A stretch of DNA of 64,000 nucleotides from Spirosoma sp. SC4-14 (lineage in GTDB: Bacteria; Bacteroidota; Bacteroidia; Cytophagales; Spirosomataceae), in NCBI RefSeq assembly GCF_037201965.1, contig NZ_CP147518.1, positions 681,001 through 745,000 of the forward strand. Direction: 5' to 3'. The first letter of the stretch is position 1. The number at the start of each line of letters is the position of its first letter. The notes beneath the pieces were generated by a model. It searched no databases. It saw only the letters and a list, made by a program, of their open reading frames with translations, and was not told the origin of the DNA. Position numbers and translations under genes: made by a program. This document shows positions 24,994 through 33,460 of the stretch, piece by piece.

Positions 24994-26148
24994 TCAAATC
25001 CCGATTTGAGAAGACTTTTTCTTTTGTTGGGCCATATACTCGCTCGGCGACGCGCCCGTCAGTTGCTTGAAGATCCGCTGAAAAGTAGCCTGTGAGTTGA
25101 ATCCCGATTCGAAGGCGACGCCGGTTAAGGTCAGGTGCTCATTGGCAGGGTCGAGAACCCGCCGTTTTACTTCTTCCACACGGTATTCATTGATGAATCC
25201 ATTGAAGTTTTTATGAATGTGCTGATTCAGAACGGCCGAAATCAGTTTAGACGGGAATTGCAGATGCTTGCCTAATTTATCGACGCTTAAGTCGGGGTCC
25301 AGATATAGTTTTTCCTGCTCCATCGCTTTGATCAATGCCGTCACAACCTGCTCAATGATTTCGGGCGATAAATCAGAACCGGCTGCTTTGGAGGGGGAAT
25401 TAGCTGGATTAACGGCTTCTGAACGTGTGTATAGGTATCCCTTAAAACCCAGCCAGTAAATCAGGATAGCAATGGGAATGTAAATTGGGTACCAGCCGAA
25501 CCGATCAAGTAATGGGCCACGTAACGAAGGAATAATATAAGGCACCAGATGGATGAACCAAATCACCTGAAAGATCAGAAAGGCATTGATAAATTGCCGA
25601 AGCCAGCGTAGCTGTGGCCCCTGCTGGCCCTCAATGGAAGCCTGATGCTGATTCAAAAACCGTTTGGTTAATGCCAGATAAACCGTAGCGGAGAGCCAGC
25701 GTGGAATATCAACATAGGTATTGTATTCGTCCATAATATAGCCCCAGTGCGGCCCTTCGTTTCTTGGGATGAAGCCGAGCAGAGCCCCAATCACAAACGT
25801 CCATCCAATAAGTGGCGCGCCAATATCCAGAATCGTCGTATAAAAATGACGTTTTTCGGCCTGGCCGAGCCGGAAGGCAGGATTCAACACCGATTGAGTA
25901 TAGAAGTAGATGAGCGGGCCAATGGACATGGCCAGAAAAAAAGGTAACAGCTCAGTTGCTAAGCTGATCCACTGACTGGTAATTGGAACACCCACCGCAA
26001 AGCTCATCAGCGCCAGCGAACCAATCAGCGTTGCTAACAATCGGTTTGATAATCGATTGCCTTTCGGATTAACCCATAACAATACAGCCAGAATACTCCC
26101 CTGAACGCTACCGAGTAGCAAAATGAGGTCGAGAGGAGCGATTGTCAT
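24994..26148 (-). CDS. Membrane-anchored AraC-family transcriptional regulator
   Basis: A 384-residue protein with about seven hydrophobic spans in residues 1-245 and an AraC-type double helix-turn-helix at ~275-378. The second HTH shows the hallmark G-V-A-F-E-S-G-F-N-S-Q-A-T-F-Q-R-I-F-K-Q-L-T-G-A-S-P-S-E-Y. This layout is common in Bacteroidota regulators near hydrolase genes. It lies just upstream of the beta-lactamase-like and S41 genes on the same strand, which may be its targets or operon partners. Signal unknown. Confidence 0.9.
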   Translation of the reverse strand: MTIAPLDLILLLGSVQGSILAVLLWVNPKGNRLSNRLLATLIGSLALMSFAVGVPITSQWISLATELLPFFLAMSIGPLIYFYTQSVLNPAFRLGQAEKRHFYTTILDIGAPLIGWTFVIGALLGFIPRNEGPHWGYIMDEYNTYVDIPRWLSATVYLALTKRFLNQHQASIEGQQGPQLRWLRQFINAFLIFQVIWFIHLVPYIIPSLRGPLLDRFGWYPIYIPIAILIYWLGFKGYLYTRSEAVNPANSPSKAAGSDLSPEIIEQVVTALIKAMEQEKLYLDPDLSVDKLGKHLQFPSKLISAVLNQHIHKNFNGFINEYRVEEVKRRVLDPANEHLTLTGVAFESGFNSQATFQRIFKQLTGASPSEYMAQQKKKSSQIGI

Positions 26149-26154
26149 TGCTGG

Positions 26155-26763
26155 CTAATCGACAATTTTTACCCGAATACGGTGCGGTGCTGGCTGATTA
26201 CCACCAAAATAAAGCCCAGTACTGTAGGCAAACGACTTGTTGTGGGTGAATGGGATTGGCGTACCGCCGAGTACCTGATAAACCTTACGGTCGTAGTCGA
26301 TTTTGATAGTCAGTCGTGTGGGCTGATTGATGGCTGTTTCGGCAACTTTAAAGTCGATGCGTTGTCCTTCTACATAGGCGTAGGCACCCAGATCGATCCG
26401 GCCGGTTTTAGGATTCCAGCGCCAGCCAACCCGTGCACCGTCGACCTGATGCGGTGGAACGCCATCGAGCGGCTGGTCTTTAGAGCCTACAAAACCGAGG
26501 CCAATTACCTTATTCCAGTCGTCGGCATCAACAGCGCCAATGTCATAAATGCAGCTACTGTCGAACGTAACCTCGGCGGTTATCTGAGCCGGACTGATCA
26601 GTAGTCCCACCTTGCGTTTGGGCATGGGTTCGTGTTCGCCAGCTTCAATAACCACCCAATCCGAACTTGATAGAAAGTCGGGCACACAGGCGCTCATAAA
26701 CAGGCATAAGCCGACAATGAGCAACTTTACGGAAAATCGTGCCGATGAATCAAAACGGAGCAT
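26155..26763 (-). CDS. Putative lipoprotein of unknown function
   Basis: A 202-residue protein with an N-terminal leader and lipobox (L-F-M-S-A-C). The body appears all-beta, with a repeated pattern of short hydrophobic strands, like a concanavalin-type jelly roll (the ending Y-S-T-G-L-Y-F-G-G-N-Q-P-A-P-H-R-I-R-V is typical of such sandwich domains). I do not recognise a specific family. Its stop lies 6 nt from the AraC regulator start, so the two are probably one transcript. Confidence 0.7.
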   Translation of the reverse strand: MLRFDSSARFSVKLLIVGLCLFMSACVPDFLSSSDWVVIEAGEHEPMPKRKVGLLISPAQITAEVTFDSSCIYDIGAVDADDWNKVIGLGFVGSKDQPLDGVPPHQVDGARVGWRWNPKTGRIDLGAYAYVEGQRIDFKVAETAINQPTRLTIKIDYDRKVYQVLGGTPIPFTHNKSFAYSTGLYFGGNQPAPHRIRVKIVD

Positions 26764-27011
26764 AATACGGAGACTGGGATGCGTTATGTATGCAAATAAC
26801 GCGATAAATGAACGGATCTGTATCCCGTTGGCTCAGTAGCGCTTATCGATAACGGCTTTTTAAGGATAGGTATTGAGACGTTTTTGCAAAATACCTATTG
26901 CTAGTGTATACTGATCAATAGTATCATGAGCCTGTTTTTGGGTAGAATAAGCAACTATTACGTAACTTTCGGATCTTTATCCTGGCCAACAAACGTATTT
27001 TCTATTTGATT

Positions 27012-28262
27012 ATGGAATCTGTCGTTCCCTCTTCCCTGCAATCGGCTCATCAGCCTGCCTTAGGTCGCTCAACGGACTGGCGGCTGGGTATTCCGGTCTA
27101 CATTTACGCTGTCGTATTCTCGTCGTTCTGTGTCGTCATGGGGCTGCTCTGGGACATTATGTGGCATCTGACTATTGGGCGCGATGGGCTGTTTGCACCA
27201 CCACATCTGGTTATTTATGTCGGAGCGATTGTCTCCGGATTGTTTTCGGCCTATCAAATTCTAACGCTTACCCTCCGCAAAAACCATCCTGGCCGTTCGG
27301 CTGCTGTGCCATTCTGGGGTGTATTTTATGGCCCACTGGGCGCAATGTTCAGCGTTTGGGGCGCATTGGCCATGCTGACATCGGCTCCATTTGATGATTG
27401 GTGGCATAACACCTACGGCCTCGATGTCCAGATTCTGACTCCGCCCCATACTATTCTGGCCATTGGCATCATGACCGTACAGTTTGGGGCTATGGTTGGT
27501 GTGCTGGCTTTACAGAATCGTTTTCGAAATCAAACAATACAACTGGATATCAATGCCAGTCGGCAGGCAACCCGTCTAAAGTATCTATTCGCTATTTCGG
27601 CAGGTTTGCTACTGATGATGCTTCAAACAATGCTGGCCGAATCGATAGGCAAACACGAATCGCACCATTCGAGTTATTATGCCACCGCAGCTATTATTTT
27701 CCCGTTTTATTTGCTGGCCGTTGGTCGGGCTTCACTGCTGCGCTGGCCTATCACAACCGCTACGGCCATATACATGCTGGGAATGGCCTTACCCTGTTGG
27801 GTTCTTCAGTTTTTTCCGGCTACACCCCGCCTTGGACCGGTGCTGAATCCCGTCACGCATTATCAGCCGTTTATGTTTCCACTACTGTTGGTGATTCCGG
27901 GCTTTGCCATCGACTGGCTGATGCATCGGTTCGAAATACCAAATGTCAGTAAACGTAAATTAAACGACTGGGTGCTAGCTGCTTTGTATGGCGTAGCCTT
28001 CATGCTGGTGTTGCTGCTTGTTCAGTGGCCGTTTGGCGAATTTCTGCTTACCTCGCCTTATGCCCGCAATGGATTTTTCCTAAGCTATTCACTTTCTTAT
28101 GACGGCCCGCCGGATTGGGAGTTTCGATATGCCTACCCGGCCTGGCTCAAACAATCTACTGCTGATTTTCTGCTGGGTTTTGGGCGTGCATTGCTTTATG
28201 CAACGCTGTCGGCACGCGTTGGCCTACTATGGGGCAATTGGATGAAACGGGTGGTACGGTAG
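27012..28262 (+). CDS. Polytopic membrane protein with duplicated D-W-H...P-P-H motif
   Basis: A 416-residue integral membrane protein (about ten spans) from the ATG at 27012; a TTG 6 nt upstream is an alternative. It carries an internal duplication: Asp48-Trp51-His52-Gly56-Asp58-Pro63-Pro64-His65 and, 80 residues later, Asp128-Trp131-His132-Gly136-Asp138-Pro144-Pro145-His146. A further His-rich loop (K-H-E-S-H-H-S-S-Y-Y) follows near residue 215. Such paired histidines at membrane edges are candidate metal or haem ligands. I do not recognise the family. The next gene, 24 nt downstream, encodes a periplasmic His/Met-rich protein, and the two look like a functional unit. Confidence 0.75.
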   Translation: MESVVPSSLQSAHQPALGRSTDWRLGIPVYIYAVVFSSFCVVMGLLWDIMWHLTIGRDGLFAPPHLVIYVGAIVSGLFSAYQILTLTLRKNHPGRSAAVPFWGVFYGPLGAMFSVWGALAMLTSAPFDDWWHNTYGLDVQILTPPHTILAIGIMTVQFGAMVGVLALQNRFRNQTIQLDINASRQATRLKYLFAISAGLLLMMLQTMLAESIGKHESHHSSYYATAAIIFPFYLLAVGRASLLRWPITTATAIYMLGMALPCWVLQFFPATPRLGPVLNPVTHYQPFMFPLLLVIPGFAIDWLMHRFEIPNVSKRKLNDWVLAALYGVAFMLVLLLVQWPFGEFLLTSPYARNGFFLSYSLSYDGPPDWEFRYAYPAWLKQSTADFLLGFGRALLYATLSARVGLLWGNWMKRVVR

Positions 28263-28285
28263 TAGTGAACAAGGTACATAGCATT

Positions 28286-29986
28286 ATGATTTTTTCTGTA
28301 TTTCGAGATTTAGCGCGGTTGAAGCAACTGACTTTTTATAGCCTGTTCATGTTCTGGCTGGCGTTTTCGCTTACGGCAACCGCTCATGTAGGAAGTTCGG
28401 GCGTTATTGTTCAGAAACAGGCAGGTAAGTATACGCTGCTGGTTAGTGTTAGCCCTCCCGATGTTGTGCCCGGCACGGCTAAAGTAACCGTATTTGTCGA
28501 ACGGGGGCGCGTTAGCAGCGTTGGGGCTCGGCCCATTTATTTTCGATCGGGCGACAAAGGAGCACCCACGCATGATGTACTGCAACGCATTGGGCAAAAT
28601 CGGTACGAAGGCGATCTCTGGCTCATGGACTCGGGTTCATCGAGTGTCGAACTAAGCATTGAAGGGCCCGATGGCAGAGAGCAGGTGGTGGTGCCAATTG
28701 TTGCCGTGGCTACTGCCATGCGCGATATGCCTGCCGGAACAGGCTGGGCATTGGCCGCCATGGGCTTGCTACTGGTTGTGATGCTGATTACCATTATTGG
28801 TGCCAGTAATGCCGATGGTATTGCCGACCCCCATCAACCAACGCCCAACGCACTGGGCCGCCGTCGGTTGATAGGTATGGGCGTCGGTTTGGTTGTGGTT
28901 ACGTTGATTCTGGCGGGCTGGCGTTCGTGGTGGACCAGTACGGAGGAAGAATATCGTACTGTACAGCTTTACCGGCCAATGCCCATTCAAACGTCGGTGC
29001 AAATTGCGAACGCGCAGCGGCAACTTACGATCCGGTTCGATACGACTGGTTTTGGTAAAAAACGGCAGTTGCGCCGGATGTTTAGCTATATGCTGCCCGA
29101 CCACGGAAAATTGATGCACGCTTTTCTGGTCAGAACACCAGGGCTGGATGCCTTTGCCCATTTACACCCGAACCGGCGCGACACGCTTAACTATGAAACG
29201 TCGTTGCCTGTGGGGTTGCCGGGAGGGAAATACCTGCTATATGCCGATGTGGTTTACCGAAGTGGTTTTACCGAAACGCTAACCGATACGGTTGAGGTGC
29301 CTTTCGTGAAAATAAGCGCCGAAGCGGCTGCCCAGGCCAAACCATCGGACCCCGACGATACCTGGCTCGTAACGGAGCCGATGGGCATAAAAACCAATGC
29401 CGCTAATGTGCCGCATCTGGACAACGATATGGTGGTATGCGGCAAGCCCGGTGCCACAACAAAGCTGGAAGATGGCACAAACATGATCTGGATGGACAAA
29501 CCAGTAGGCGCACTGGAAGTTGGGAAGCTATACAATCTGAAATTTGCCGTAGCCGATGCTGATGGGAAAGCCGTTACACTGGAGCCGTATTTGGGCATGA
29601 GTGGTCACGCAGCTATTTTACGTTCCGATGGCACTGTTTACATCCACCTGCATCCGGTTGGTACCTACTCGATGGCGGCCGAAGAGTCGATGGTAAACCG
29701 TATCGCCGACACGACCCGAACGTTTCATTATCCGAATGCCGCCCGATTTCGGGATAGTATCGATACCTACGTTGCTACCCTCAAAACACTACCCGAAGAC
29801 GAAAAGAATAAATTGCTGATGGCCGGTATGCCCGCCATGAATCATGAGATGAAAACCAAAAATATGGTTGAATTCCCATACGCATTTCCGCGCCCTGGCC
29901 ACTATCGAATCTGGATTCAGGTGAAACGCAGTGGACGTGTGCTCACCGGCGTGTTCGATACGCAGGTAAACGAACCGCTGTTTTAA
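28286..29986 (+). CDS. Periplasmic/membrane protein with His- and Met-rich motifs
   Basis: A 566-residue protein. A signal peptide or first span lies at ~17-33; two further spans at ~154-172 and ~195-211 flank a hydrophilic loop. The C-terminal half holds two related beta domains, each with a histidine motif: D-H-G-K-L-M-H...F-A-H-L-H-P (His273, 278, 292, 294) and G-M-S-G-H-A...V-Y-I-H-L-H-P (His441, 454, 456). Residues 512-527 form a Met/His cluster (M-A-G-M-P-A-M-N-H-E-M). These patterns recall YtkA/FixH-like and copper-handling periplasmic proteins. Metal (copper) binding is an inference. Start at 28286 chosen since it opens the leader; upstream codons overlap the previous gene. Confidence 0.75.
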   Translation: MIFSVFRDLARLKQLTFYSLFMFWLAFSLTATAHVGSSGVIVQKQAGKYTLLVSVSPPDVVPGTAKVTVFVERGRVSSVGARPIYFRSGDKGAPTHDVLQRIGQNRYEGDLWLMDSGSSSVELSIEGPDGREQVVVPIVAVATAMRDMPAGTGWALAAMGLLLVVMLITIIGASNADGIADPHQPTPNALGRRRLIGMGVGLVVVTLILAGWRSWWTSTEEEYRTVQLYRPMPIQTSVQIANAQRQLTIRFDTTGFGKKRQLRRMFSYMLPDHGKLMHAFLVRTPGLDAFAHLHPNRRDTLNYETSLPVGLPGGKYLLYADVVYRSGFTETLTDTVEVPFVKISAEAAAQAKPSDPDDTWLVTEPMGIKTNAANVPHLDNDMVVCGKPGATTKLEDGTNMIWMDKPVGALEVGKLYNLKFAVADADGKAVTLEPYLGMSGHAAILRSDGTVYIHLHPVGTYSMAAEESMVNRIADTTRTFHYPNAARFRDSIDTYVATLKTLPEDEKNKLLMAGMPAMNHEMKTKNMVEFPYAFPRPGHYRIWIQVKRSGRVLTGVFDTQVNEPLF

Positions 29987-29996
29987 AGAGCAGGTC

Positions 29997-30054
29997 ATTG
30001 GTTAATTCGTCATTGGTCATTAGATTATTGATTTGCCAATGACGAATGACCAAT
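29997..30054. repeat. Imperfect inverted repeat of GTCATTGG-type words
   Basis: Arms 29997-30016 and 30036-30054 are complementary apart from one bulge and one mismatch. It begins 11 nt after the stop of the His/Met-rich protein gene. Likely terminator or 3'-end hairpin. Similar CATTGGTCATT words occur at 9918-9935 and 49800-49885. Confidence 0.7.
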
Positions 30055-30152
30055 CATCAGTAGTTCCGGGCAAATTTTGGTTTTAGAGGTAACACGGGCT
30101 TTGACCCGTTCCTGTCTAAAAACGGACCTCAGTCCGCGTTACATCGAACCTT

Positions 30153-31109
30153 ATGTCGCAATCCGTAACCCGTCGCCAGACTCTGGCAACGATCACTGCC
30201 GCTTTGGGCACTTCGCTTTCGCCAGCCGTAGCGTCGTCGGCTGCAATTCCACCGCCCGCTCCTATGGCTCCTGCACCCTTCGCACTTTGCCTGAACATGA
30301 GCACTCTTCGGGGGCACAAACTCGGTTTTGTCAAAGAGCTGGAAACCGCTTCGAAAGCTGGCTTTCAGCACGTCGAAATCTGGATTGAGACGTTGCAACA
30401 GTACATAAAATCGGGTGGTACGGTTGCCGATGCCCGTAAAGTGCTATCCGACCAGGGAATTCGGGTGGAAAATGCTATTGGTTTTGCTCCCTGGATTATC
30501 GACGATGATGCCAAACGTGCTCAGGGGCTCGATCAGATGAAACGCGAGATGGAATTGCTGGCCCAAATTGGGTGCAAACGGGTAGCAACGCCGTCGATAG
30601 GCGCACAAACGCCCGATTCGCCCAGTATCGATTTGAAAAAAGCCGCCGAACGCTACCGGGCTATTCTGGAATTAGGCGATCAGACGGGTGTAGTTCCCCA
30701 ACTGGAAATGTGGGGCTTCTCAAAAAACCTGAGTCGGTTGAGCGAGGTCATGTATGTAGCAATCGAAACCGGTCACCCATCGGCACGACTACTACTCGAT
30801 ATTTACCATATTTTTAAAGGAGGTACCAGTATCGATAGCCTGCCATTGGTAGGCAAACCGGCTATTGAAGTATTTCACGTTAACGATTACCCCGCCAACA
30901 TGACTCGTGAGGTTATCACCGATGCCGATCGAGTTTATCCGGGCGATGGGGTAGCACCTATCAAAGAAACTCTGAAACGCATTAAAGATCCCAACAAATC
31001 TATTATTGTGTCGCTGGAAGTATTCAACAAAAACTACTACGCTCAGGACGCCATGACGGTCGCCAAAACCTCCATGGACAAAATGAAAAAAATGGTAGCA
31101 GGCGTATAA
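30153..31109 (+). CDS. Tat-exported sugar phosphate isomerase/epimerase-like TIM barrel
   Basis: A 318-residue protein with a clear twin-arginine leader (S-V-T-R-R-Q-T-L-A-T...S-P-A-V-A-S-S-A). The body is a xylose-isomerase-like TIM barrel: G-F-Q-H-V-E-I-W-I-E, G-C-K-R-V-A-T-P (metal-site region), G-V-V-P-Q-L-E-M-W (catalytic Glu), L-L-L-D-I-Y-H (Asp/His) and F-H-V-N-D-Y. Members include hydroxypyruvate isomerase and various sugar epimerases. Bacteroidota often export such proteins by Tat for carbohydrate use. Substrate unknown. Confidence 0.87.
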   Translation: MSQSVTRRQTLATITAALGTSLSPAVASSAAIPPPAPMAPAPFALCLNMSTLRGHKLGFVKELETASKAGFQHVEIWIETLQQYIKSGGTVADARKVLSDQGIRVENAIGFAPWIIDDDAKRAQGLDQMKREMELLAQIGCKRVATPSIGAQTPDSPSIDLKKAAERYRAILELGDQTGVVPQLEMWGFSKNLSRLSEVMYVAIETGHPSARLLLDIYHIFKGGTSIDSLPLVGKPAIEVFHVNDYPANMTREVITDADRVYPGDGVAPIKETLKRIKDPNKSIIVSLEVFNKNYYAQDAMTVAKTSMDKMKKMVAGV

Positions 31110-31130
31110 GTAGTGCAAAAAATAGTGAAG

Positions 31131-31191
31131 AGTGTAGAGTGAAAAATGAAGAATAAACTAGAAGCGTCAGCCCTATTTTTCACTCTACACT
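31131..31191. terminator. Hairpin with conserved 18-nt loop, copy 1
   Basis: Arms 31131-31146 and 31176-31191 are perfect 16-nt complements, between two convergent genes. The loop includes AACTAGAAGCGTCAGCCC (31157-31174), which is exactly the reverse complement of the loop of the hairpin at 51382-51441, though the arms differ. T-rich sequence follows the right arm. Confidence 0.88.
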
Positions 31192-31205
31192 ATTTTTTTC
31201 GCTAC

Positions 31206-32333
31206 TTATTCCTTGTCCGCCCGGCGGTCGGCGCGGATTTCGGGAATGGTATCGGGGTCGATTAGGCTAAGCGAAGCGGCATGTTCAGCCGCTTCAACCG
31301 TATCAGGAACCAGCAACATCGGAACGTTATAGGCTTCTGTGGTTCGGATGAGTTCGCGAACGGCTGCGTCGCGCCGATCTTCGGAGACATCACGGATGTA
31401 GATGGCCCGAATTCGGCCGGGATTATCGCGAACAACCTGTGTATAGATTTCAGGGTCCTGCTGGCCGCTGTCGCCAATCAGCACAAATGGCAGCGCTGGG
31501 TTTACGTCCAGTACTTTCCGAATCATGGCAAGCTTGTGCGTGTGATGCGATTGATCTGAAAGTAATTCGGGGTTAAAACTGAAATCGCGAAGCAGAATTG
31601 GCCCTTTCGGAATGCCCTGAATCCGGAAAAAATCAACCAGCAAATCGTATAGATTCCAGGGGCTGCTCGACACAAAATAGATTGGATTAAACAAGGTTGT
31701 AACAGGGCCGCTTTGCAATGCCCGATAAAAAGCCGCGACACCGGCAAACGGCAGGCGGGTATAAGCATTGCCCAGAAATGTAAGCCGTGCGGTTTGTAAA
31801 AGGCTGGTTGCCCCCGTTACCAGCACGGTGTCGTCGATGTCGGAAATAACCCCAAACTGGCTATAGTGGGGCGAAATCATCAGATAACCATCTTTAGCAA
31901 CTGCTTCGCCCGTGGGCTGAACAACGTTGTCGAGCGCATAACGAACCGGGAACCAGGCCCTGCCCGGTGGTAGATCGTTTGGCGGAGTAATCGTTATGTC
32001 GAAATAACCATCAGCGTCGGTTTGGGTAATGTAAGTCTTCCCGAAGGCTTCCACGCGTACGGTCGCGCCCGGTACTTCGTCACTTTCGAATCGCTGATAG
32101 GTAGCCAGCAGGTTTTGCCAGAACGTATCGTTGTCGCTGGGCGTACTCAGATCCCGCTGGCGCAAAACCCGCCCTTTCAGCCACACCGCTGTTGGGCTGC
32201 CAAAACCCCGGTAATAAATGATCTTATAAGGTTTTTCGACGTCGAGACGGTTAAAGAGACGATTCTTAAGTTTGTCGAACTGCGCTTCGGCATCGGCTGA
32301 AGCACTAATCAAAAAATCTTTCCAGCTAGTCAT
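31206..32333 (-). CDS. App1-family phosphatidate phosphatase-like protein (DUF2183)
   Basis: A 375-residue protein taken from the ATG at 32333, which overlaps the upstream gene's stop by 4 nt. The phosphatase signature D-I-D-D-T-V is present (I-S-D-I-D-D-T-V-L-V-T-G), as is the later F-V-L-I-G-D-S-G-Q-Q-D-P-E-I-Y motif, typical of the App1 catalytic domain of the HAD superfamily. An N-terminal ~100 residues include a carboxypeptidase-regulatory-like beta domain (T-Y-I-T-Q-T-D-A-D-G-Y-F-D-I). Yeast App1 dephosphorylates phosphatidate; the bacterial substrate is not established. Confidence 0.9.
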   Translation of the reverse strand: MTSWKDFLISASADAEAQFDKLKNRLFNRLDVEKPYKIIYYRGFGSPTAVWLKGRVLRQRDLSTPSDNDTFWQNLLATYQRFESDEVPGATVRVEAFGKTYITQTDADGYFDITITPPNDLPPGRAWFPVRYALDNVVQPTGEAVAKDGYLMISPHYSQFGVISDIDDTVLVTGATSLLQTARLTFLGNAYTRLPFAGVAAFYRALQSGPVTTLFNPIYFVSSSPWNLYDLLVDFFRIQGIPKGPILLRDFSFNPELLSDQSHHTHKLAMIRKVLDVNPALPFVLIGDSGQQDPEIYTQVVRDNPGRIRAIYIRDVSEDRRDAAVRELIRTTEAYNVPMLLVPDTVEAAEHAASLSLIDPDTIPEIRADRRADKE

Positions 32334-32920
32334 TGGATTGCTCGTTGATAATCGTCCCACTCATCAATGTCGGTTAATTGTTCCAGACATTCGAACGTCA
32401 GACTATGTTGCAAAATGGCCAGTTCGGTCAACTCAAAAAGTTCCGGCTGACTCCAGGGCATATTTTCGAACAAAAACGGATAAAACCGATTGGTGCCTAA
32501 CAAATAATAGCCACCATCGGTAGCCGGACCAATTACAACATCGGCGGTTTTCAGCACATCAAAAGCCTGTTGAATATGCGCTGGAGTAATGGCCAGACAA
32601 TCGCTTCCAATAATGACAACGTGATCGTCGGCCGAAGCAGCCGCAAACTGTTCTCTGAAGGCGTTGAGCATCCGCTGGCCCAAATCGTTGCCCGTTTGGA
32701 TTTGTTTCTCGTAGCCGTTCCAGCCATCGTTGGTGTTGATGAAATCGCCGTAATACACCACTTTGTGGCACGGTATCGATTGCGTAATCTGCTGAGTGTG
32801 TTGTAGTAAGTGCTGATAGACTTCAACAGCCCGTTCGTTGCCTACGGTGCGGGCAATACGGGTTTTAACCTGACCAGCTATGGGGTTTTTAACGAAGATA
32901 ATGAGATGATTTTCGGCCAT
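32330..32920 (-). CDS. DUF2064/TIGR04282-family glycosyltransferase-like protein
   Basis: A 196-residue nucleotidyl/glycosyltransferase-fold protein. The start L-I-I-F-V-K-N-P-I-A-G-Q-V-K-T-R-I-A and the later V-V-I-G-S-D-C-L-A-I-T, I-G-P-A-T-D-G-G-Y-Y-L-L-G and F-E-N-M-P-W-S segments match the group described as rSAM/selenodomain-associated transferase or arsenosugar-related transferase. No radical SAM partner is nearby. It overlaps the App1 gene by 4 nt and so is translationally coupled. Confidence 0.9.
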   Translation of the reverse strand: MAENHLIIFVKNPIAGQVKTRIARTVGNERAVEVYQHLLQHTQQITQSIPCHKVVYYGDFINTNDGWNGYEKQIQTGNDLGQRMLNAFREQFAAASADDHVVIIGSDCLAITPAHIQQAFDVLKTADVVIGPATDGGYYLLGTNRFYPFLFENMPWSQPELFELTELAILQHSLTFECLEQLTDIDEWDDYQRAIQ

Positions 32921-32965
32921 AAGAGGGTTTGGTGGTAACTTGCAGGCGAATTAGTACTAAAAACC

Positions 32966-33343
32966 ATGAGCAAACAAATTGTTTATACCGATCAGGCTCC
33001 CGCCCCTATCGGTCCATATAGCCAGGCCGTGAGTGTTCCAGCAGGCGCAGGCATGTTGTTCGTTTCGGGGCAGGTTGCCATTGAGCTGGCTCCTCAGGGC
33101 GATATTCGGGCCGAAACCCAGAAAGTAATGGAAAACATCGGCGCTATTCTGACAGCCGCCGGTATGGATTATAGCAATATTGTGAAGTCGAGCATTTTTG
33201 TGAAAGACATGAACAACTTTGCCGCTATCAATGAAGTGTATGGGCAATTTTTTACCAGCGATCCGCCAGCCCGCGAAACCGTAGAAGTGGCGCGTCTGCC
33301 TAAAGATGTAAACGTCGAAATTTCGGTGATAGCGGTTATCTGA
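32966..33343 (+). CDS. ridA: RidA-family enamine/imine deaminase
   Basis: A 125-residue trimeric deaminase family member that hydrolyses reactive 2-aminoacrylate and related imines. The family start A-P-A-P-I-G-P-Y-S-Q-A, the S-G-Q-V-A strand, the catalytic arginine in P-P-A-R-E-T-V (Arg103) and the glutamate in V-N-V-E-I-S (Glu118) are all present. The TGA stop (33341-33343) is the first part of a 121-nt imperfect inverted repeat that runs into gltX. Confidence 0.95.
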   Translation: MSKQIVYTDQAPAPIGPYSQAVSVPAGAGMLFVSGQVAIELAPQGDIRAETQKVMENIGAILTAAGMDYSNIVKSSIFVKDMNNFAAINEVYGQFFTSDPPARETVEVARLPKDVNVEISVIAVI

Positions 33344-33460
33344 ACCGGGATTTAGTTGATTAACCTGATAAATCTGATTTGACTAAATGTTAAAGTCAAT
33401 CGGCAGTCCAGATACTAAAAAATCCTGTAAATCATTTGAATCCTGTGAATCCTGGTTCAG
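33340..33460. repeat. 41-nt imperfect inverted repeat bridging ridA stop and gltX start
   Basis: Left arm 33340-33380 and right arm 33420-33460 pair without gaps at 28 of 41 positions. The ridA stop codon is in the left arm. The only candidate gltX start codons, TTG 33436 and GTG 33445, are in the right arm, which is composed of repeated AATCCTGT-like words like those at 21945-22029. The structure could affect gltX initiation. Confidence 0.8.
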
